Part shown: in pieces, positions 36,069 through 45,666 of the stretch
How the letters are laid out: every line of letters begins with the position of its first letter
Numbering within the stretch: position 1 is the first letter of the stretch
DNA from: Malaciobacter marinus
Lineage (GTDB): Bacteria > Campylobacterota > Campylobacteria > Campylobacterales > Arcobacteraceae
DNA length: 64,000 nt
Reading direction: 5' to 3'
Assembly (NCBI RefSeq): GCF_003544855.1
Contig: NZ_CP032101.1
Location: 1,984,001-2,048,000 of the forward strand
Program-made: the position numbers and the translations under genes
The notes under the pieces: generated by a model
Database searches by the model: none
What the model saw: the letters and a program-made list of their open reading frames with translations, nothing else
What the model was told of the DNA's origin: nothing

Positions 36069-37072
36069 TGTAAAGCCTTCTTTGAACTTCTAAGAACAAA
36101 TATAAATATTGGTATTCCAATTACAGAAGTTAATATTCCAATTGGAACTTCAAATTCAAAAAGCATTCTAGAAAAATTATCTACAATAAGTAAAAAAGTT
36201 GCTCCTAAAAGTGCGCAAGTTGGTAATAAAACTTGATTATTAGCTCCTACTAAAAGTCTTGCAAAGTGAGGAATAATAAGTCCAATCCAACCTATCATAC
36301 CAGCTAAAGAAACACTTATTGCACTAATTAATGTTGCAACTATAATAACTATAGTTCTAATTAACTTTGTATTTACCCCCATGCTTTTAGCTTCTTCTTC
36401 TGAAAAACTTAAAATATTTAAGTATTTTGAAACTCCTACTAAAATTAAAATCCCAAGAAGCATAGGAATAGAAACAATAATAATTTGATTTAGTTCAATA
36501 AAAGAAAGACTTCCCATTAACCAATAGACAATAGAAGGAAGCTTTTCATAAGGATCAGCAGTAAATTTTACAATTGATAATAAAGTAGAAAAAGCAGAAC
36601 CACTGATTATTCCACCAAGTATTAAAATTAAACTACTATTTGCTCTATTTTGATAAAGCATTGTTACAAAAATTGCAAAAACAACAGCTAAAATACCAAA
36701 AGTAAAAGAGAAAAATTGAGTAAGAAACCAGTTGTCAAAAAATGCTATTGCTAAAGCTGCACCAAATGCAGAACCAGATAAAACACCTAATATACCAGGA
36801 GAAACTAAAGGATTAATAAACATAGCTTGAAATGAAGCCCCAGATACAGCATAGGCTGCACCAATTAACACAGCAGCAATAATTCTAGGAAGTCTTATCT
36901 CAATGATAATATTATCTATCATTTGTAAACTCTCATTTAAATTATTTGAAACTATTAAAGAGTACAAGTAATGAAACATCTGTTCAAAACTAATTGGATA
37001 TTTACCAAGACTTAAAGATAAGAATATACATAACAAAAGTATCAAAACTAGCTTTATATAAAATGCTTTCAA
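36065..37072 (-). CDS. FecCD-family ABC permease
   Basis: A 335-residue permease with about ten membrane helices. RLPRIIAAVLIGAAYAVSGASFQ, NPLVSPGILGVLSGSAFG and GLIIPHFARLLVG are the FecCD/BtuC signatures. With one permease gene it would act as a homodimer. The family imports iron-siderophores, haem, cobalamin and, in some cases, molybdate or tungstate (MolB-type), which would fit the neighbours. Confidence 0.88.
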   Translation of the reverse strand: MKAFYIKLVLILLLCIFLSLSLGKYPISFEQMFHYLYSLIVSNNLNESLQMIDNIIIEIRLPRIIAAVLIGAAYAVSGASFQAMFINPLVSPGILGVLSGSAFGAALAIAFFDNWFLTQFFSFTFGILAVVFAIFVTMLYQNRANSSLILILGGIISGSAFSTLLSIVKFTADPYEKLPSIVYWLMGSLSFIELNQIIIVSIPMLLGILILVGVSKYLNILSFSEEEAKSMGVNTKLIRTIVIIVATLISAISVSLAGMIGWIGLIIPHFARLLVGANNQVLLPTCALLGATFLLIVDNFSRMLFEFEVPIGILTSVIGIPIFIFVLRSSKKALQ

Positions 37073-37074
37073 AT

Positions 37075-37755
37075 CTATCCTTTTATTTTATAGCTTATAG
37101 GAAGTCTAAAAGTTAAATAGCTTTTTGAAATCTCTTTTGGAAAGGCTTTAAAGTTTTGAATATTTTTAAAAATTTTTAAAATAGAGTTATTTAAAACTTT
37201 ATAGTTTGTTTTTTTCTCAAACTCTATTTTTTCAATTTTTCCATTACTTAAAACTTTTAATTTCACTAAACAATCACCTTGAAGTTTCATAACTTTTGCA
37301 ATTCTTGGATAGAATTTATTTTTTTCTACAACACTTCTAATATAAGATATATAAAGATTAATATGTTTTTTTTCTATACTATTATCTTCTTGATTTTTAA
37401 CTAATCTTTTTTGCTCTATTTTATCTTTACTTTTATTTACTTGCTGTTTTGGCTGCTCTTTTCTATTATTTTCAACTACTTCTTCTTTATTGATTTTTAT
37501 CTTTTTTTCTATATTTTTTTTAGCTTTAACTACTTTTTTTAAAACTTTTTTTTGTTTTTTGTTTTTTTCTATTGATTCAACTTTAGGAGTAAATTCTTGT
37601 TTTTTTTCAAGCTTTACAAAATCTATATTTGTAATGTCTTTACTTATATTTCTCATTTTTACTTTAGTATCTTTATTAAACTCATAACTAATAATAAAAA
37701 CATGAGTAAGAAAAACACTTACAAAAATCAAGCAAAAATAAAAAACCTTAAACAT
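37075..37755 (-). CDS. tonB: TonB-like energy transducer
   Basis: A 226-residue protein with one N-terminal membrane helix (about 3-24), a long Lys/Glu-rich periplasmic spacer (about 55-135) and a C-terminal TonB domain (YPRIAKVMKLQGDCLVKLKVLSNGKIEKIEF). No ExbB/ExbD genes lie nearby, so it must use a pair encoded elsewhere. Its place between Wtp and Fec-type genes suggests it serves the TonB-dependent receptor at 31487. Confidence 0.82.
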   Translation of the reverse strand: MFKVFYFCLIFVSVFLTHVFIISYEFNKDTKVKMRNISKDITNIDFVKLEKKQEFTPKVESIEKNKKQKKVLKKVVKAKKNIEKKIKINKEEVVENNRKEQPKQQVNKSKDKIEQKRLVKNQEDNSIEKKHINLYISYIRSVVEKNKFYPRIAKVMKLQGDCLVKLKVLSNGKIEKIEFEKKTNYKVLNNSILKIFKNIQNFKAFPKEISKSYLTFRLPISYKIKG

Positions 37756-37761
37756 GAAAAT

Positions 37762-38532
37762 TTACTTTAATCTAGAAGTTGCAAATCTTACTGCTAGAAA
37801 AACTAAAACAGAAAAACCTATAATAACAGCAGCAACAGGTGCAGAAAAACTTAAACCATAACTATTAAATCTATCAAAAATTAAAACAGGCGTTGTCATA
37901 GGATGATAAACTAAAATAACAACTGCACCAAACTCTCCAAGCCCTCTACTCCACATCATCAATGCACCATTTATAATATCTTTTTTAGCATTTGGAATAG
38001 TGATTCTAAAAAATACAGAAATAGGACTAGCACCTAAAGTTCTAGCTACTTTTTCAAGTTTTACATCAACTTTTCTAAAACCATCTTTTGCACTATTTAT
38101 TAAAAAAGGAGCTGATAGAAACATCATTGCAATCATAATTCCATACTCAGTTCCAACAAACTCTATTCCAAAAAACTTAAAAAAATCTCCTAAAAAAGTA
38201 TCTCCAAAAGTCGTAAGAAGAGCAATACCAGCAGCAGTGTGAGGAATCATGACAGGTATATCAATAATTGATTCGATTAAACTTCTTCCAGGAAAATTAT
38301 ATCTTGCAATAATATATGCAAGTGGTAAGCCTGTTATTAAAACAAACATCATAGCCCAAGCTGATACTTTCATAGTAAGCCAAATAGAAGCTAAAACCTC
38401 TCCATCTTTTATTGTTTCTATTAGTTTATCACTTCCAACGCCAACAAACATCTTTAAAATAGGAACACTTAAGAAAAAAACTATTATAAATGCAAGGGTA
38501 ATAAGTAAAACTGTAAACGATTTTTTTTGCAT
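37762..38532 (-). CDS. wtpB: tungstate/molybdate ABC permease (WtpB-like)
   Basis: A 256-residue inner-membrane permease with about six helices. IIDIPVMIPHTAAGIALL and the EAA-type loop KVARTLGASPISVFFRITIPNAKKDIINGALMMWSRGLGEFGAVV are typical of ModB/WtpB. It shares a base with the ATPase gene and pairs with the WtpA-like binding protein, so it should import tungstate (and perhaps molybdate). Confidence 0.82.
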   Translation of the reverse strand: MQKKSFTVLLITLAFIIVFFLSVPILKMFVGVGSDKLIETIKDGEVLASIWLTMKVSAWAMMFVLITGLPLAYIIARYNFPGRSLIESIIDIPVMIPHTAAGIALLTTFGDTFLGDFFKFFGIEFVGTEYGIMIAMMFLSAPFLINSAKDGFRKVDVKLEKVARTLGASPISVFFRITIPNAKKDIINGALMMWSRGLGEFGAVVILVYHPMTTPVLIFDRFNSYGLSFSAPVAAVIIGFSVLVFLAVRFATSRLK

Positions 38533-39518
38533 TAGATAAATCCTATATCTTTTTTATCAAAGCCAATAAATACTTTATTGCCACCATTTGCATAACAACC
38601 CTCATACTCTCTTTTAAGTATTTTTATAAAAAATTGATGATTCTTTACATTTACAAAAAGTTTATAATGATCAACAACTCCCATACAATCTTCTAATATT
38701 GCTTCAAAAGTATAATCACACTCTGGTCTTTTTTTATTTGATACATGTATAACATTTGGATCAACAGAAAAAAACTTTGAAGATGAAGTAAAACCTAGTA
38801 AAGAAGAAGGGAAAATATTCTTAAAACCTAAAAAAGTTGCAACTTCAATATTTGCAGGATGATTCAATACTGTCTCACTATTTCCCACTTGTTGTATTTT
38901 ACCATTCATAATAATAGCAATTTTATTAGCTAAATAAGAAGCTTCCCTAAAATTATGAGTTACATGAATAGTAGTTAAATCATACCTTTTATGAATATCT
39001 TTTAAACTTTTCATAATAGAGTTTCTAAAAGTTGGATCAATTGCACTTAAAGGTTCATCTAAAAGTAAAATTTTTGGTCTTGAAAACAATGCTCTTGCTA
39101 TTGCAACTCTTTGTTTTTCTCCTCCACTTAAATTTTCAATCTCTCTTTTTAAAAGTTTTCCAAGTTTTAAAAAATCTACTAAATCATCAAATAACTCATT
39201 TGCATTATCTATTTTTTTATACTTTGATGCAAATTTAATATTTTGTTCCACATTTAAATTAGGAAATAATGCAAACTCTTGATATACAAAACCTATATCT
39301 CTATGTTCTGGATGAAGTTGTGAAATATCATTATTTTTATAAACTATCTTTCCAGTACTGTTATTTAAACCAGCAATTGTTTCTAAAAGTCTTGTTTTCC
39401 CACTTCCACTTTGCCCTAAAAGTACAAAATATTCATTTTTTTCAATCTCTAAATTTACATTATCAAGCACAAAACTATCTATTGTGCTTGATAAATTCTC
39501 TAGTTTTAAATAACTCAT
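38532..39518 (-). CDS. wtpC: tungstate/molybdate ABC ATPase (WtpC-like)
   Basis: A 328-residue ATPase with Walker A GQSGSGKT, signature NLSGGEKQRVAIARAL, Walker B ILLLDEPLSAID and H-loop HVTHNF. Residues about 255-328 form a TOBE-like domain (YTFEAILEDCMGVVDHYKLFVNV) that in related ATPases senses oxyanion and can inhibit transport. One-base overlaps with both neighbours show tight translational coupling. Confidence 0.83.
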   Translation of the reverse strand: MSYLKLENLSSTIDSFVLDNVNLEIEKNEYFVLLGQSGSGKTRLLETIAGLNNSTGKIVYKNNDISQLHPEHRDIGFVYQEFALFPNLNVEQNIKFASKYKKIDNANELFDDLVDFLKLGKLLKREIENLSGGEKQRVAIARALFSRPKILLLDEPLSAIDPTFRNSIMKSLKDIHKRYDLTTIHVTHNFREASYLANKIAIIMNGKIQQVGNSETVLNHPANIEVATFLGFKNIFPSSLLGFTSSSKFFSVDPNVIHVSNKKRPECDYTFEAILEDCMGVVDHYKLFVNVKNHQFFIKILKREYEGCYANGGNKVFIGFDKKDIGFI

Positions 39519-40477
39519 TATTTCCCTATAATAGAAGCATCACCAGTTATTTTTGCTGGACTAATAACTCCTTGACCATTTTTCTTCATAATATCTTGTC
39601 CTTTTTGTGATAAAACAAAATTTACAAATTTAATAGCACCTTCTTTATTTGCAGGTGATTTTTCATTTTCTGCAATTGTTATTCCATATACCATAGATGC
39701 ACCAGTTTTTGTTATGAATGTACCTGGTTTTTTACCATCAATGTTAATTGAAGCAGTTTTATAAAAATTTGCATTTTCATTATCTTTTAAAGAAACTTCT
39801 TTAGGTAAAGTAATATACTTTAAGCCATGTTGTTTGGCAACTGATTTATAAATATATAAATAATCATATGCATTTGCTTCAATAAGACCTAATAAATCAG
39901 TCTCTTTTGGTCTTACAATAACTTTTTTCTTATTTTCTTCACCAACTTTATAAGACTTCCCATATCCTAATAATTTATTATAAAAATCTGGAATTTTATA
40001 AAAATCTTCTGCTAGTTTTGTAACTATTATACTTCTGTATCCACAAGGGTCCATATTTGGATTAGAATGACCTACTTTTACACCATCTCTTAAAAAGATT
40101 TCTGGCCAATTTTTTGAATTAATTTCATCTGCATATTTAGAATTAGCAGTATATGCAATTGCCATCTCATTTGTTGCAAATTGTGCATTAAATTTTGCAT
40201 GATTTGGAATTAATAAATTATCAATTACTTTAAAATCTGCACTTGCCATAACATCTGCTGCTTTTTTAATTTCTGATATCTTTCTAGCTGCTGCTCTACT
40301 TCCACTAGCTTCTCTTTGAACATCATATTGTGGATATTTCGTTTCAAACGCTTTTTCAATTTGTGAAAAAGGAACTGATAAACTTCCTGCATGAAATACA
40401 ATAATTTTTTCTTTTGCCATTGCTGATGTTGCTGCCATTGCAGTAGCTAGTACTGCTGATAATAAAATTTTCTTCAT
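39518..40477 (-). CDS. wtpA: tungstate/molybdate periplasmic binding protein (WtpA-like)
   Basis: A 319-residue binding protein with a signal peptide (MKKILLSAVLATAMAATSAMA). IIVFHAGSLSVPFSQIEKAFE, VQREASGSRAAARKI, DVMASADFKVI, GHSNPNMDPCGYRS and LLGLIEANAYDYLYIYKSVA are the WtpA/ModA-III blocks. WtpA proteins bind tungstate very tightly with six oxygen ligands. It is the second tungstate system in this operon, after Tup. Confidence 0.87.
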   Translation of the reverse strand: MKKILLSAVLATAMAATSAMAKEKIIVFHAGSLSVPFSQIEKAFETKYPQYDVQREASGSRAAARKISEIKKAADVMASADFKVIDNLLIPNHAKFNAQFATNEMAIAYTANSKYADEINSKNWPEIFLRDGVKVGHSNPNMDPCGYRSIIVTKLAEDFYKIPDFYNKLLGYGKSYKVGEENKKKVIVRPKETDLLGLIEANAYDYLYIYKSVAKQHGLKYITLPKEVSLKDNENANFYKTASINIDGKKPGTFITKTGASMVYGITIAENEKSPANKEGAIKFVNFVLSQKGQDIMKKNGQGVISPAKITGDASIIGK

Positions 40478-40501
40478 ATTTTTTCCTTATATATAATAAA
40501 T

Positions 40502-41515
40502 TTAAATCCAACAAGCTTTGCTTGTATCTATTGTAACATCTACTTCACTTCCTGGAAGTAGTCTTTTTTCTTCTATAATATTTTTTGAAAGTTTAGCATT
40601 TAAAGTAATACCTCCAATAACAAACTCAACTAACATTTGATTAGCACAGTTCTCTTTAAATATAGAAGTTATTACAGCTTTTACACTATTAGAACTTTTT
40701 TTATTTAAATAAATATCATCTGAACCTATCATTACGATTGAGTCTCTTTTTTTAGAAGTACTATTTTCAAATATTAGTTTTTGTCCACATAAGAACTCTT
40801 TTATTAAATTTCCATTAGAAGCTTTTTTCCAAGGAGCAAAAATTAAATTTATACTTCCACTTTGAACTAATTTTCCTTGAAAAAGTGCAACTTTTTTATC
40901 ACAAGTATGATTTAACCAATTATGATCATGGCTAGAAATAAATAAAGTAGTATCCCACTTTTGTTTTGCTAAAAATATAGCTTCTTTTATTAATTGAGCT
41001 GAATTTGTATCTACTCCTGAGGTTGGTTCATCTAAGATTAAAACCTTAGGTTTTAAAATCAATCTTGCGGCTAAAGCGACTCTTTGAGCTTCTCCACCTG
41101 AGAGTTGACTCCATTTTCTATTTTGAAAAGAGTCTTCTAATCCTACTTGTTTAAGTGCTTGGCTAACTCTTTCATTTAAGTTTTTAATATCATTTCTTAA
41201 ACTTAAACCATAAGCAACATTATCAAAAACACTTCTTTTTAACAAATAAGGATTTTGTGGAAGAATTACAATATCTTGTTTTACTTTATGTTCAAGTTTT
41301 TTACTATCAACTCCATTAAATAAAACTGTTCCAAAAGTAGGTTTTGATACAAAAGACAATATAGAAAATAGTGTAGATTTTCCACTTCCATTTGGACCAA
41401 AAAAACCTGTAATTTTACTTTGTTCTAATATCAATTTATCTATATTTAAAACTCTTTTTTCATTATGGTAGTGTTCTATATTTTTTAATTCATATAAAGA
41501 CTTCACTGTGTCCAT
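40502..41515 (-). CDS. tupC: tungstate ABC ATPase (TupC)
   Basis: A 337-residue ATPase with Walker A GPNGSGKST, signature LSGGEAQRVALAARL, Walker B LILDEPTSGVD and H-loop SSHDHNW. The C-terminal portion (about 245-337) is a TOBE/molbindin-like domain (VKAVITSIFKENCANQMLVEF, LLPGSEVDVTID), which could sense the oxyanion inside the cell. It overlaps tupB by 13 bp. Confidence 0.86.
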   Translation of the reverse strand: MDTVKSLYELKNIEHYHNEKRVLNIDKLILEQSKITGFFGPNGSGKSTLFSILSFVSKPTFGTVLFNGVDSKKLEHKVKQDIVILPQNPYLLKRSVFDNVAYGLSLRNDIKNLNERVSQALKQVGLEDSFQNRKWSQLSGGEAQRVALAARLILKPKVLILDEPTSGVDTNSAQLIKEAIFLAKQKWDTTLFISSHDHNWLNHTCDKKVALFQGKLVQSGSINLIFAPWKKASNGNLIKEFLCGQKLIFENSTSKKRDSIVMIGSDDIYLNKKSSNSVKAVITSIFKENCANQMLVEFVIGGITLNAKLSKNIIEEKRLLPGSEVDVTIDTSKACWI

Positions 41516-42198
41516 TTCCTTTTTAACATAGATAAAGCAATATTAACCATTAAAGCAACACAAAATAGAACTAATCCAAGTGCAATACCTGTAATAAATT
41601 CACCTTTTCCTGTCTCAAGTGCAATTGCTGTTGTAACTGTTCTTGTATGATATTTAATATTTCCACCAACCATCATAGAAATTCCAATTTCTGTAACAAT
41701 TCTTCCATAAGCAGTCATTGCAGCTGTCATAAGTCCAAATCTAGCTTCAATAAGTGTTGATAATAGAATTTGTCTTGAATTAGCACCTAATCCTTTTAAA
41801 GATAAATAAAGTCTTTTATCTACAGCTTCTACTTGAGTTGCAGTTAAAGCAATAATAATAGGAAGCCCTAAAACAACTTGACCTATAATAATTGATTTTT
41901 GAGTAAATAATAAACCAAATTCTCCAAATACACCACTTCGCGAAAGCATTGTATAAGCTATTAAACCTATAACAACAGTAGGAAGTGCTAAAAGTGTATC
42001 TACGATAGTTCTTACAACGGTCTTGCCAGGGAAATTATAATACCCTAGCAAAAAACCTAAAGGAAGGCCTATAATTAAGCTTATAAATAAAGACCAAGAA
42101 GACACAGTGATTGTTACAGCAATTGCTGAATAAACACTATCATTTCCTGATACAAGTAATTGTATAGCTTCATTAAAGCCATCAGTAAAAAGATTCAT
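41503..42198 (-). CDS. tupB: tungstate ABC permease (TupB)
   Basis: A 231-residue permease with five or six helices. VRTIVDTLLALPTVVIGLIAYTML and GANSRQILLSTLIEARFGLMTAAMTAYGRIVTEIG correspond to TupB. It works with TupA and TupC to import tungstate selectively over molybdate in characterised Campylobacterota. Confidence 0.87.
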   Translation of the reverse strand: MNLFTDGFNEAIQLLVSGNDSVYSAIAVTITVSSWSLFISLIIGLPLGFLLGYYNFPGKTVVRTIVDTLLALPTVVIGLIAYTMLSRSGVFGEFGLLFTQKSIIIGQVVLGLPIIIALTATQVEAVDKRLYLSLKGLGANSRQILLSTLIEARFGLMTAAMTAYGRIVTEIGISMMVGGNIKYHTRTVTTAIALETGKGEFITGIALGLVLFCVALMVNIALSMLKRKWTQ

Positions 42199-42225
42199 CC
42201 TATACTCTTACCTTGTAAAAACTTA

Positions 42226-43047
42226 CTATTTATCTGCATTAGGAATAAATAAAGATTTTCCTAATAATCTAAAATCTGCAATAAATTTTTGTGTTTCATC
42301 TTTAATAATCCAGTTTGTAAACTGTTTTGCTAATTCAGGTTTTACATTAGAGCATTTTTGTTTATTAATTGTAATTACACTATATTGATTAAATAACGAT
42401 TTATCACCTTCAACAACAATTTTCATACTATTTTTATCAGCTTTTTGAGATTGGTATTTAATCCAAGTTCCTCTATCTGTCATTGTATATCCATCTTTTT
42501 CAGCAGCCATGTTAATAGTTCTTAACATACCTTGACCTGTTTGAACATACCATGATGCTTTTTCAGGAGCCTTTGATAAAGCTTTTTTCCATAAACTAAT
42601 CTCTTTTTTATTAGTTCCTGAATTATCCCCTCTACTAAAGAAGTTTGCATTCGCTTCTTTAATTTTTGCTAAAGCTTTACTTGGAGTCATACCATCAACA
42701 TGTGCAGGGTCAGATTTTGGACCAATAATTACAAAGTCATTATACATAACTTGTTTTCTATTAACTCCATATCCACTATTTACGAATTTTTTTTCACTTG
42801 CTGGTGCATGAACAAAAAGAATATCTACATCACAATTTTTCCCCATTTTTAAAGCTTTACCAGTTCCTGTTGCAACCCATTTTAAAGTAGTTCCAGTCTC
42901 TTTTTGAAATTTTGGTGCTAGATAGTCTAATAATCCAGTATTATCTGTACTTGTAGTTGTAGCCATCATTAAATCTTTTGCCATTAAGTTTGTTGATACT
43001 ACCATTGAAACTGATGCTAAAAGCATTGCTAATTTATTGAATTTCAT
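42226..43047 (-). CDS. tupA: tungstate-binding protein (TupA)
   Basis: A 273-residue periplasmic binding protein with a signal peptide (hydrophobic 6-22, cleavage after LMA). MATTTSTDNTGLLDYLAPKF, GTGKALKMGKNCDVDILFVHAP and FFSRGDNSGTNKKE are the TupA anion-binding segments (TTTS and RGDxSGT). This is the most specific tungstate marker in the window. It is followed by tupB and tupC. Confidence 0.9.
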   Translation of the reverse strand: MKFNKLAMLLASVSMVVSTNLMAKDLMMATTTSTDNTGLLDYLAPKFQKETGTTLKWVATGTGKALKMGKNCDVDILFVHAPASEKKFVNSGYGVNRKQVMYNDFVIIGPKSDPAHVDGMTPSKALAKIKEANANFFSRGDNSGTNKKEISLWKKALSKAPEKASWYVQTGQGMLRTINMAAEKDGYTMTDRGTWIKYQSQKADKNSMKIVVEGDKSLFNQYSVITINKQKCSNVKPELAKQFTNWIIKDETQKFIADFRLLGKSLFIPNADK

Positions 43048-43077
43048 TGTTTTCCCTTTTATAAAAAATTAAATTGT

Positions 43078-44325
43078 TTAATTAAAAATATCTATTTCTT
43101 TTTCTAATAGTTTGTTATTAAATTTAATAACACCAACCTCTTGATTACACTCTATGTTTTTAGTATCACTATTTGTTACCAATAAAGCATTACTTTCATA
43201 TAAAGCAGTAATCATCCCAGAACCATATTTATTATTTCTTGTTACCTTAAAACCTCCATTTTCACAAGTTCCAAGCACTACGTTTACTCTTCCTTGTTTT
43301 GTTTTAAAATTTTCTTGATTTGTTGCTTTTATCACATCATGATAAAAACAGTTACTTCCTTGAAGTTTTTTTAATACAGGAATTGCAAAAAGATGCATAT
43401 TAACCATCGCAGTCAATGGATTCCCAGGAAGTGACATTACAGTAGTTTTACCCATATTACCCATCATTATAGGTCTTCCAGGTTTTACATTTACTCCATG
43501 AAATGAAGTTTCTAAACCATTTTCTAAAAATGCTTGTGCAACAAAATCAGCATCTCCCATAGAAATACCTCCTGTTGTTATAACCACATCATAATTTTTC
43601 AAATTAGAAATAAACTTCTTTGAACTTTCTAAATTATCAGGAATAACTCCACTATATGTAGCATTAAAACCTTTTTCTTTCAAAAGTGCAACTAATGCAT
43701 AAGAGTTACAATTATATATTTCATCTTCATTAGAAGTTTGCCATGGTTCTTTTAATTCATCACCTGTTGATAAAACAGCAATTGAGATATCCTTAAAAAC
43801 TTCAAGCATTACGATACCTTGAGAAGCCAAAAGTGCAATATGAGAAGAATCAATTATTTCACCTTTTTTAAATAAAATATTTCCTCTTGTTTGTTCTTCA
43901 CCTTTTAATCTTAAATTACTTCCTTTTTTAATATCAATAGGTAAAGTTAGACTACTTTTTGTTACATCAATACAATTTTCAATTGGAACAATAGTATCAG
44001 CATCATTTGGGACTTGTGCTCCTGTCATAATCTTATAACATTCGCCCTCTTTTAAATCTGCTTGAACTTTTTCATCTTTATCTCCAGCATAAATTACTCT
44101 TTTAATATTTAATGTTTTACCAATATCATCATGATTAAAAGCAAATCCATCCATAGCTGAATTATTAAAAGATGGAAGATTTTTTTGGCATATTATATCT
44201 TGTGCAACAACTTTACCTAAAGAGTCTAATAAAGGAACAATTTGAGTAAGTGTTGTAGCATGTACAAGTTCCAAACTTCTTTTTACTGCCTCATCAAATT
44301 CTAAGTATGTTAGTTTATTGCTCAT
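43078..44325 (-). CDS. moeA: molybdopterin molybdenumtransferase MoeA
   Basis: A 415-residue enzyme that inserts molybdate or tungstate into adenylylated molybdopterin. Domain order is as usual, with NSAMDGFA, KIMTGAQVPNDADTIVPIE, VLSTGDEL, NCNSYALVALLK and TTGGISMGDADFV (active-site region), and VKPGRPIMMGN and SLPGNPLTAMV near the end. It overlaps the desulfurase-like gene by 11 bp. Its company with tungstate importers suggests it may handle tungsten for FDH. Confidence 0.92.
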   Translation of the reverse strand: MSNKLTYLEFDEAVKRSLELVHATTLTQIVPLLDSLGKVVAQDIICQKNLPSFNNSAMDGFAFNHDDIGKTLNIKRVIYAGDKDEKVQADLKEGECYKIMTGAQVPNDADTIVPIENCIDVTKSSLTLPIDIKKGSNLRLKGEEQTRGNILFKKGEIIDSSHIALLASQGIVMLEVFKDISIAVLSTGDELKEPWQTSNEDEIYNCNSYALVALLKEKGFNATYSGVIPDNLESSKKFISNLKNYDVVITTGGISMGDADFVAQAFLENGLETSFHGVNVKPGRPIMMGNMGKTTVMSLPGNPLTAMVNMHLFAIPVLKKLQGSNCFYHDVIKATNQENFKTKQGRVNVVLGTCENGGFKVTRNNKYGSGMITALYESNALLVTNSDTKNIECNQEVGVIKFNNKLLEKEIDIFN

Positions 44326-45295
44326 TTAAAACCCTTATTTGTCTATATTTTTTATAAAAATGTTTTGATATTTTTTGAATATCCTCTTTTGTATACTCTT
44401 CATTAAAAGATATCGAGATTGCATTTCTACTAGTTAATTCATCATATCCCATACTTTGAATAATTCTTGAAGGTTTAGATAGTCCTAAAGAACAACCCTC
44501 TCCATTTGTAATAAGTATATTTGATAAAGATAATGTTCTTATAAGTTCTCTTGCTTTAATTGCTTTTAATCCAAAGTGTAAAGAGTAATCTAATGTTGTT
44601 TTAGAATCTACAAAAAAGTATAAATCCTCTTTAAAAATAGCTTGTAATTCTTCTATAAAAATCTCTTTATTACTTGTATTAAATTTTTGTTCTTTTAAAG
44701 CTTCAAAAGTCAGTTTTACAGCAATTGAATCTAAATTTGCAATATTTTGTTCTTCAAATTCATCATTAAATAAAATTATTGCATTGCTTGTATATCCACA
44801 TATTTTATAAGAATCGAAAATTGCAATATCACAATTTTCATCAAAGTTAGCACTACAGTTTGAAATAATTTTTGCACTACTTAACTTTTTTATATCTTTT
44901 AATTGTGTTTTAACAAAAGTATCCATCACATATGAAGATATAAAAATAAAATCAAACTTACTTTTTTCTAAAATATCTAAATCAACACTTCCATCTTTTT
45001 TTAATTCAAGCCAAGTTATCTCTAAACCTAACTTTTCATACTCTTGTGCTGCTTGGATAATCGCTTCTGATTCTCCTTTGCTTACAGCAATTTTTCCTTT
45101 TAAATCTAATAATAGACCTAATACCCCTGCTTTTGAAAAATCAATTGTTTTTAAATCATTAAAATTATATTTTGCAATAAACTCTTTTTTCAATTCATAA
45201 AAGGTGTCGTTATTACTTAAAACATTAAGAGATTCTTCTTTTGTAATATGGTAATTTTGCACATTTGGGTACAATAAAAAATTTAACTTATACAC
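44315..45295 (-). CDS. degenerate cysteine desulfurase-like protein
   Basis: A 326-residue fold-type I PLP-like protein related to IscS/NifS. The C-terminal NGEGCSLGLSKPSRIIQSMG matches the catalytic Cys loop (C268), and FDSYKICGYTSNAIIL matches the Lys (K164) that binds PLP. Other cofactor residues appear replaced: SKGESEA (72-78) has Ser76 where IscS has the stacking His, the region of the conserved Asp/Gln is shortened (ISNCSAN), and the N-terminal Gly/Thr phosphate loop is missing. The GTG start shares a base with the modE stop (TAGTG). Lying in the fdhD-moeA operon, it may hand sulfur or selenium to FdhD or FDH. Confidence 0.7.
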   Translation of the reverse strand: MYKLNFLLYPNVQNYHITKEESLNVLSNNDTFYELKKEFIAKYNFNDLKTIDFSKAGVLGLLLDLKGKIAVSKGESEAIIQAAQEYEKLGLEITWLELKKDGSVDLDILEKSKFDFIFISSYVMDTFVKTQLKDIKKLSSAKIISNCSANFDENCDIAIFDSYKICGYTSNAIILFNDEFEEQNIANLDSIAVKLTFEALKEQKFNTSNKEIFIEELQAIFKEDLYFFVDSKTTLDYSLHFGLKAIKARELIRTLSLSNILITNGEGCSLGLSKPSRIIQSMGYDELTSRNAISISFNEEYTKEDIQKISKHFYKKYRQIRVLNEQ

Positions 45296-45666
45296 TATTT
45301 ATCCTCCTTTGGACTTAGTATCTCTTTCCCATTTTTATGGAATAGTTCTTTAAATCTTTGTTCTGAATATTTTTTTATATCATGTTCTAATATTTTATAT
45401 GTTTGAATAACTTCTCTTGCTTTTGGAGTAAGCGTTGTGCCACTATTTTCTCCTCTTCCTTTGAATCTTAGAACTAAATCTTCTTCAATATGTTTTTCTA
45501 AAATCTTAATATGTGTCCAAGCTTTTTTGTAGTTCATTCCCACTTTTTTTGCTGCTTCTGCAATAGAACCAGTATTATCTATATTTTCTAAAACTTCTGT
45601 TTTCCCACTTCCAAAAATTAGATTTTCTTCATCGTCTTCAATCCAAACTTTTATTTTTACTTTCAT
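45295..45666 (-). CDS. modE: ModE-like DNA-binding regulator (single domain)
   Basis: A 123-residue winged helix-turn-helix protein. FGSGKTEVLENIDNTGSIAEAAKKVGMNYKKAWTHI is the ModE/LysR-type DNA-binding region. GRGENSGTTLTPKAREVIQTYK follows, as in E. coli ModE. The molybdate-binding TOBE domains are absent, so it cannot sense oxyanion the way E. coli ModE does; another component might. It may bind one of the palindromes near the FDH and TonB receptor genes. Confidence 0.85.
   Translation of the reverse strand: MKVKIKVWIEDDEENLIFGSGKTEVLENIDNTGSIAEAAKKVGMNYKKAWTHIKILEKHIEEDLVLRFKGRGENSGTTLTPKAREVIQTYKILEHDIKKYSEQRFKELFHKNGKEILSPKEDK

Noticed and set aside
37762-40477. Classical molybdate transporter ModABC
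   Set aside because: The binding protein carries WtpA-type blocks, and gene order (A, C, B) with one-base overlaps fits a Wtp-like system better.
45295-45666. Full-length molybdate-sensing ModE
   Set aside because: The protein ends after the DNA-binding region; no TOBE/molbindin domain is encoded.
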